A stretch of DNA of 17,036 nt from Methanofastidiosum sp. (GTDB taxonomy: Archaea; Methanobacteriota_B; Thermococci; Methanofastidiosales; Methanofastidiosaceae). Position 1 is the first letter of the stretch. Each line of letters begins with the position of its first letter. The notes beneath the pieces are model-generated. The model made no database searches. It was not told where the DNA came from and was given only the letters and a program-made list of their open reading frames with translations. A program made the position numbers and the translations under genes. Below are positions 12,649-17,036 of the stretch, piece after piece. Location of the stretch: the NCBI GenBank assembly GCA_035362715.1, contig DAOSDU010000021.1, positions 1 to 17,036 of the forward strand, in the 5' to 3' direction.

Positions 12649-15183
12649 TTAATGCAGATGCCTTTGGTGGAATATCTTCCACACTTCAAACCACAGTATG
12701 CTTAGAAATCCTGCGCCCAGGCATAGGAGGATATCTGTAAAACTAAGAGGAGAGAACTTGAAGAGATTCTGCCCGAAGGGAAGGTAGAGTATTACTCCCA
12801 AAAAGAATAGAGCTCCTCCTGCGACATACCAGAGTGTTCTATTTGGAAGCTCTAAACTCCTGAAGATAGTTCTAGACCAAGACCTGTTCATAAATATTAG
12901 TCCAAGATTTGCAAATATGAGGGTAGTATAAGTTAAGGCCCTGGAATGCGTTTCACCATCGCCGCCGTAGTATGACATCAAAAACACTGCGAGGACTACC
13001 ACCAAAACACTTAATCCTTGGAAGAAGCTTATAGTGGCTGTTTTCCTGCTGAAGAGTGAATCTTCAGAGGTCCTTGGAGGCCTCTCCATAATATCGGCCT
13101 CTTCCTTCTCAGCTTCAAAGACGAGGGAGCATGCAGGGTCAATTACAAGCTCCAAGAAGACTATATGCATCGGTAGCAACACGAGTGGCGTCTTGAGTAT
13201 AACGGGGATAAGCGACATCCCTGCAATTGGGACGTGGACTGCAAGGATATAGGCCATCGCCTTCTTTAGATTGTCATATATCCTTCTCCCAACTCTTACC
13301 ACCTGAACTATCGATAAGAAGTCATCATCTAGTAGGACAATGTCTGAGGCCTCTCTTGCAACATCCGTGCCCCTTCCCCCCATGGCAATCCCAATGCTTG
13401 CGGTCTTTAGCGCCGGGGCATCGTTTACACCATCGCCTGTCATTGCGACTACTTCGCCGTTCGATTTAAGCGCATTTACAATCCTAAGCTTCTGTTCCGG
13501 GACAACCCTAGAGAAGATGTTCACTGTTTTTATTCTCTCTTTTAGCTCTTCATCGCTAATCTTGTCTAGCTCATCCCCAGTTATCCTTTCCTCTGGATTT
13601 TTTAGGCCGATCTGTCTTGCAATGTTCTGTGCGGTGTTTGGGTAGTCGCCTGTGATCATTATAACCCTGATTCCTGCACCATACGCTTCTTTTACCGCGC
13701 TTGGCACAGAATCCCTCACAGGGTCCATTAGGCCAATCAATCCTAAGAATTTGAAATCAAAATCATGCTGGTCTTCTGGTAACTTACTGCCACTAAAAGT
13801 TGATTTAGCAACACCCAATACCCTCAAACCATTGTTTGCTATATCTGCTACCTGGGCCAATATGCGCTCCTTTTCTTTCTTATCAAGGTGGCATAGGTCA
13901 ACTATGGCTTCAGGCGCCCCTTTGGCAGCCACAAGGTAGTCTTTTCTGCCACTAGGCTTAAAGACGTGGGTCATGGCAAGAAGCTTTTCAGATAGGGGGT
14001 ACTGCTGGAGCAGGGGTGAGTCGTTATTGAAGTTTTTCAGGTACTTTTCGCCTACTTCCTTAAACGCCTTCTCCATCGGGTCAAAAGGTTCCTTCTGGCT
14101 AGACAAAATGCTGTACTCTATTACCTCATGGAACTCATTTGGGATGGTAGCAGCTTTACCGTCAATTGCATGCTCCTTATCTTTAGTAAAAATCCTTGCG
14201 ACAGTCATCTTATTCAAAGTGAGAGTTCCAGTTTTGTCTACGCACAAAACGGTTGCAGAACCAAGAGTTTCAACAGCAGGGATTTGCCTCGTCAAGACCC
14301 TGTTCTGCGATATCCTCCAGGCGCCAAGGGCCAAAAATACAGTCAGCACAACAGGAAACTCTTCTGGCAAAATGGACATTGCAAATGTTAGCCCTGCTAG
14401 AAATCCCCCCAATAGATCTCCCCTCGTGAGGGTGTAAATAGAAATTATTGCAATACACAAAAATAATCCAGCTATCGAAAAGTTCTTCACAAGCTTCCTA
14501 GTCTCCTTCTGAAGCCTTGTCTGGTCTGATTCTTCTATCTGGAGGGCCTTTCCAATCTTTCCCAGCTCAGTGTTTATGCCCGTCCCAAGGACCTCTGCTA
14601 TCCCCTGGCCGTTTACGACAAGGCTACCAGAGTAGACAAAGGGGAGGTCATCCCCTCCGGGTTTTCCCATTTCAGATGAAGTTAAGGAGTTAATCTTTCG
14701 TACAGGTACAGACTCTCCGGTAAGAAGCGACTCATCGCAGGAGAAGTTTGTGGATGACCTTAAAACTGCATCGGCAGGGACTCTGTCCCCTTCAGAGAGG
14801 ATGAGTACGTCGCCTCTGGCAACTTCCCTTCCCGCAATACGCTTCTGTACCCCGCCCCTTACGACAAAAGCTCTGGGGCTCGACAGGTCCCTTAAAGCTT
14901 CCAAGGCCCTCTCAGTTTTCTTCTCCTGGTAGAAAGTTATCCCTATGATAACAAACACAGAAAGCAGAAGCATCAAGGCTTCCTGGATGTCTCCAAAGAT
15001 AAGGTAGATGACGCCACAAGCAACTAGCAAAAGAAACATCGGCTCTTTGAGAACGCCGATTGCTATTGCAAATGTACTCTTCTTCTTTTTTGATGGGAGC
15101 TCATTATAGCCTTCTTCATTTAATCTTCTCTCTGCTTCAGCTTCTGAAAGGCCTTTTACTTTTGAGATGTCCCATTCTTCCAT
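12649..15183 (-). CDS. P-type cation-transporting ATPase (P2-like)
   Basis: The 844-residue membrane pump couples ATP hydrolysis to cation transport. It has, in order: the N-terminal cation ATPase domain (GLSEAEAERRLNEEGYNELP), two helices, the actuator loop TGES (155-158), a third and fourth helix with PEEFP (273-277), the phosphorylated Asp D316 in DKTGTLT, KGAPE (421-425) of the nucleotide-binding domain, TGD near 512, the hinge TGDGVNDAP (582-590), and six C-terminal helices. The order is that of P2 Ca2+/Na+/H+-type pumps. Cation-site helices differ from SERCA: PEEFP instead of PEGLP in helix 4, no Glu in helix 5 (AVHVPIAGMS), and ELVIDPACS (678-686) in helix 6. The substrate is therefore open. 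ATG 15183 is chosen as it lies 25 nt behind a TATA box; the frame is open to 15255, but that extension is not family-like. Confidence 0.92.
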   Translation of the reverse strand: MEEWDISKVKGLSEAEAERRLNEEGYNELPSKKKKSTFAIAIGVLKEPMFLLLVACGVIYLIFGDIQEALMLLLSVFVIIGITFYQEKKTERALEALRDLSSPRAFVVRGGVQKRIAGREVARGDVLILSEGDRVPADAVLRSSTNFSCDESLLTGESVPVRKINSLTSSEMGKPGGDDLPFVYSGSLVVNGQGIAEVLGTGINTELGKIGKALQIEESDQTRLQKETRKLVKNFSIAGLFLCIAIISIYTLTRGDLLGGFLAGLTFAMSILPEEFPVVLTVFLALGAWRISQNRVLTRQIPAVETLGSATVLCVDKTGTLTLNKMTVARIFTKDKEHAIDGKAATIPNEFHEVIEYSILSSQKEPFDPMEKAFKEVGEKYLKNFNNDSPLLQQYPLSEKLLAMTHVFKPSGRKDYLVAAKGAPEAIVDLCHLDKKEKERILAQVADIANNGLRVLGVAKSTFSGSKLPEDQHDFDFKFLGLIGLMDPVRDSVPSAVKEAYGAGIRVIMITGDYPNTAQNIARQIGLKNPEERITGDELDKISDEELKERIKTVNIFSRVVPEQKLRIVNALKSNGEVVAMTGDGVNDAPALKTASIGIAMGGRGTDVAREASDIVLLDDDFLSIVQVVRVGRRIYDNLKKAMAYILAVHVPIAGMSLIPVILKTPLVLLPMHIVFLELVIDPACSLVFEAEKEEADIMERPPRTSEDSLFSRKTATISFFQGLSVLVVVLAVFLMSYYGGDGETHSRALTYTTLIFANLGLIFMNRSWSRTIFRSLELPNRTLWYVAGGALFFLGVILYLPFGQNLFKFSPLSFTDILLCLGAGFLSILWFEVWKIFHQRHLH

Positions 15184-15205
15184 AGAGGCAATCAGGGAAT
15201 AGTTC

Positions 15206-15211
15206 TTATAA
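15206..15211 (-). promoter_or_regulatory. TATA box of the P-type ATPase gene
   Basis: TGTTATAAG on the minus strand (15205-15213, core 15206-15211) is centred 25 nt before the ATG at 15183. There is no Shine-Dalgarno sequence before that ATG, so a leaderless mRNA is predicted. Other TATA-like stretches lie at about 15238-15248 and 15255-15270. Confidence 0.5.
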
Positions 15212-15308
15212 CATTTACTAAAGAATACAACAAATGTCTTTATAACTATCGACATTTATTTATAAAAAATAATATTTTTTTGTTATCCCACGATATAATT
15301 TTTTTATA

Positions 15309-15345
15309 TTTTAGAATTTATTCTAAAAATAGATAAATTTATATA
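15309..15345 (+). promoter_or_regulatory. usp promoter with a 20-bp perfect palindrome
   Basis: TTTTAGAAT (15309-15317) and ATTCTAAAA (15320-15328) are perfect 9-bp arms around TT. The TATA box TATATATA (about 15341-15348, in an AT-rich run from 15335) lies about 10 nt downstream, placing the start near 15368. The palindrome sits between the divergent usp and ATPase genes and could serve both. Its core TTAGAAT-TT-ATTCTAA recalls Fur/PerR boxes but has a 2-nt centre in place of 1; the similarity may be only visual. Confidence 0.6.
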
Positions 15346-15376
15346 TATGAATAATATATTTCACATGGTGATATAA

Positions 15377-15895
15377 ATGGCTGAATTAATAAGAAGGATA
15401 CTAGTTCCAGTAGATGGATCAAGATCTTCAGAAAAAGCTATAGAATATGCCGCATGGGTGGCAGGTAAGACAGGAGCATGCGTCATGCTGCTCCACGTAA
15501 TCGATGCAGACAAATTGAAATTGTCATTTGAAGCGATGGATAAGTACCTCCCAGGGTGGGAAGATAAAATTAAAGGAACAGATGACATAAAGAGATACTC
15601 TCCGTTCTTTGAAGAGCAGCTTAGCTGCATGATGGAGGATCCTGTATGCAAGAGAGGACAAAAGGTCCTTGACGAAATGGCAAAGTATGCAGAAAAACAG
15701 GGAGTTAAAGTTAAGAAAATGATGAAGCTTGGAAGAGTTGTTGATACTATAATTCAGACCGCAGATGACGAAAAGTGCTGCAATCACATAATCATAGGCA
15801 AAACTGGGCTCACAGGATTAAAGAATCTTGCAATGGGTCACGTCGCAGAAGATGTGGCAAAGTATGCAAGCTGCAGAGTAACAGTTGTTCCTTAA
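15377..15895 (+). CDS. Universal stress protein (UspA family)
   Basis: The 172-residue single-domain Usp starts with RRILVPVDGSRSSEKAIEYA (6-25) and ends with IIIGKTGLTGLKNLAMGHVAEDVAKYASCRVTVVP, the ATP-binding type C-terminal strand-loop. The loop fits G-x2-G-x9-G-S/T except that the last position is His155, not Ser/Thr. An insertion at about 45-95 holds aromatic, charged and Cys residues (C84, C91) and lengthens it beyond the usual 140-150. Usp proteins bind ATP or related nucleotides and promote stress survival. ATG 15377 has GGTGA at 15366-15370; the ATG at 15365 is out of use (stop after three codons). It is divergent from the P-type ATPase, with T-rich terminator sequence after its stop. 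Confidence 0.93.
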   Translation: MAELIRRILVPVDGSRSSEKAIEYAAWVAGKTGACVMLLHVIDADKLKLSFEAMDKYLPGWEDKIKGTDDIKRYSPFFEEQLSCMMEDPVCKRGQKVLDEMAKYAEKQGVKVKKMMKLGRVVDTIIQTADDEKCCNHIIIGKTGLTGLKNLAMGHVAEDVAKYASCRVTVVP

Positions 15896-15905
15896 ATCTA
15901 ATAAT

Positions 15906-15925
15906 ATTTTTATTTTTAATTTTCC
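15906..15925 (+). terminator. T-rich terminator after usp
   Basis: Runs of T (TTTTTATTTTTAATTTTCC) begin about 12 nt after the usp stop codon, the pattern of archaeal termination. It lies right next to the stop of the convergent kinase gene (15927). Confidence 0.55.
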
Positions 15926-15926
15926 T

Positions 15927-16940
15927 TTAAACAAAAAATCTAAAGGTTATGTAGGGCCCGCTTCTACTGTTCCATCCCAAGGACAGGATATCATTGTTTC
16001 TTAAAATGTGTTGGGCTATCCTTGTAAAATTCCCTTTATCAAAAAGCCAAAGACCGTTGACGCTCTTGTTATCATAGATCACATATCCTCCATTTTCCTC
16101 TCTTATAACGGCATGCACTTCATCGACAAAATAGTTAATGTCCTCGATTTTTACCTCTGACTCATTGCCCCTGCCAATCTTGACTTCACCGTTTATAGAA
16201 TATATTCTATTTACAATATTATCTTGGTAAAAGTATAGCAAGGGTTTCTTTGGCAGTATAGAAAGCAGGCTATCTAGATACACGCTTCTCTTGTTGTAAT
16301 CCTCCCTCAAAAATGGCTCTAGCCTGTTAAAAAGCATGATTTTTTCATCTGGCAGTTTTTCTAGCAACAGAAAAAGGGCTAGTTTTGCTAGGCCGTAGCT
16401 ATCAGTAAAGTATCCTGAAATCCCCCTAAGTAGCTCTGAAGGGGAGAAGTCCCCGCTATGGATCCTGGTATTATCCTGAACTTTAACATCCACCGCCGTC
16501 TCAAAATCAGATAGCACCGCCCTTTTAGTATGCTTTTCTATAATCACGTTTGACGGCTTAACGTCCCTATGTATGAAGCTATTTCGGTGGAGATACTTTA
16601 TGGCGTCGTGTAGCTGGAGCAAGACGGCATACCTTTCATCGAGCGGTGCGGAATTGTTCCCATAGGCCAACAGAGCATTTTCACCATTTATATATTCCAA
16701 AACTAAATAAGAAAAACTGCTTGAGAAATCAATGGCCTTTACTATGTTGGGGTGATCGAGCCTTACCAGTACATTGTATTCTTTTTCAAACCTGTCCAAC
16801 GCTATTTTTTCCTGGCCGGGAATGGGAATTTTAATGATTACATACCGTCCCGTAGGCATATACTCGCCCAAAAATACAGAAGATACTTCATTTTTCGATA
16901 GCAATGACAGGATTCTGTACTTATTGTCAAGGACGCTCAT
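15927..16940 (-). CDS. Ser/Thr protein kinase with C-terminal FHA domain
   Basis: The 337-residue protein joins a compact eukaryotic-type kinase (about 1-225) and an FHA phosphopeptide-binding domain (about 250-337). Kinase marks are VIIK (K37), an alpha-C Glu near 54, LEYINGE, HRDVKPSN (H124, D126, K128, N131), DFE (D145) where DFG is usual, and SPSE near 166-169 as the APE-like motif. The Gly-rich loop is degenerate (SKNEVSSVFLG). The C-lobe is short, about 60 residues past the activation segment. FHA marks are KIGRGNES (R257), VHAVI (H276) and YDNKSVNGLW. FHA domains bind phospho-Thr, so it may recognise its own or a partner's phosphorylation. No membrane segment is seen. A TATA box (about 16962-16970) lies 26 nt before ATG 16940; the mRNA is probably leaderless. 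Confidence 0.9.
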   Translation of the reverse strand: MSVLDNKYRILSLLSKNEVSSVFLGEYMPTGRYVIIKIPIPGQEKIALDRFEKEYNVLVRLDHPNIVKAIDFSSSFSYLVLEYINGENALLAYGNNSAPLDERYAVLLQLHDAIKYLHRNSFIHRDVKPSNVIIEKHTKRAVLSDFETAVDVKVQDNTRIHSGDFSPSELLRGISGYFTDSYGLAKLALFLLLEKLPDEKIMLFNRLEPFLREDYNKRSVYLDSLLSILPKKPLLYFYQDNIVNRIYSINGEVKIGRGNESEVKIEDINYFVDEVHAVIREENGGYVIYDNKSVNGLWLFDKGNFTRIAQHILRNNDILSLGWNSRSGPYITFRFFV

Positions 16941-16961
16941 TAGAAAAAATTAAGGAGGGCC

Positions 16962-16970
16962 TCTATTAAA
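16962..16970 (-). promoter_or_regulatory. TATA-like box of the kinase-FHA gene
   Basis: TTTAATAGA on the minus strand is centred about 26 nt before the ATG at 16940. The 20 nt before that ATG are pyrimidine-rich on the coding strand, with no Shine-Dalgarno sequence, so a leaderless mRNA is the best guess. Confidence 0.4.
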
Positions 16971-16996
16971 GTTTTTGGAGATTTTCGGCTGTGGGA

Positions 16997-17036
16997 CATA
17001 TTTATTTTAAGCACTAGTCTTTTACAATGATCACAT
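16997..17036 (+). promoter_or_regulatory. Possible promoter and leaderless start at the right edge
   Basis: CATATTTATTTT (16997-17008) is TATA-like and lies about 25 nt before an ATG at 17027. The spacing is the same as for other predicted leaderless genes here, and a plus-strand gene may start there; only three codons are in the window. Confidence 0.3.

Noticed and set aside
13973..14437. 154-codon plus-strand frame inside the ATPase gene
   Set aside because: It is antisense to highly conserved pump motifs, has no ribosome binding site and reads as low-quality sequence; it is a shadow frame.
15184..15255. 24-residue N-terminal extension of the P-type ATPase
   Set aside because: Its ATG lies directly at a TATA-like run without room for an mRNA start, and the extension matches no family sequence; ATG 15183 has a well-placed TATA box.
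1..17036. CRISPR array, insertion sequence or prophage
   Set aside because: No spaced repeat series, transposase, integrase or phage structural gene was seen; the repeats found are short promoter-linked pairs.

Overview
The window looks like a chromosomal segment of an AT-rich, probably mesophilic euryarchaeon. Archaeal markers are a type II (archaeal) glyceraldehyde-3-phosphate dehydrogenase, a DnaG-type toprim protein of archaeal architecture, the KEOPS subunit Pcc1, ribosomal protein S3Ae, TATA-box promoters, and several genes whose start codon lies about 25 nt behind a TATA box (leaderless mRNAs). HypF implies that the cell makes NiFe hydrogenase, which would suit a methanogen-like or hydrogen-metabolising lineage. 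I cannot name the species from this sequence.

Left part (1-5135): the N-terminal 252 codons of hypF run off the left edge on the minus strand. It is divergent from a tight plus-strand run gap - dnaG - pcc1 - rps3ae - phosphoribosyltransferase, with gaps of 3-25 nt and one overlap. This run mixes central carbon metabolism with RNA degradation, tRNA modification and ribosome genes. It meets a DUF434/PIN-like gene tail to tail with a 23-nt antisense overlap.

Middle (5136-8586): a small operon encodes a four-helix membrane protein and a MarR-type regulator, and its promoter is bracketed by two identical palindromes. A minus-strand array follows: a cytoplasmic TPR protein, a 55-aa tail-anchored-looking protein, a DUF1232 membrane protein, a 57-aa acidic coiled-coil protein, a small zinc-ribbon protein and a TPR lipoprotein.

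Right part (8587-17036): a beta-CASP-like metallo-beta-lactamase protein sits just ahead of a DUF488 protein, followed by a HicB-HicA toxin-antitoxin pair. Next on the minus strand is a DUF2178 membrane protein with its XRE regulator, again with paired repeats around the TATA box. A gene-poor 325-bp gap holds a nested hairpin and a possible gene remnant. Then come a secreted Cys-rich protein, a P-type cation ATPase, a universal stress protein, and a Ser/Thr kinase fused to an FHA domain.

The main theme is small self-contained regulatory units: membrane protein plus own regulator (twice), toxin-antitoxin, kinase-FHA and a stress protein. Four promoters carry conspicuous inverted or direct repeats on or next to the TATA box. 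No rRNA, tRNA, CRISPR array or intact insertion sequence was recognised.
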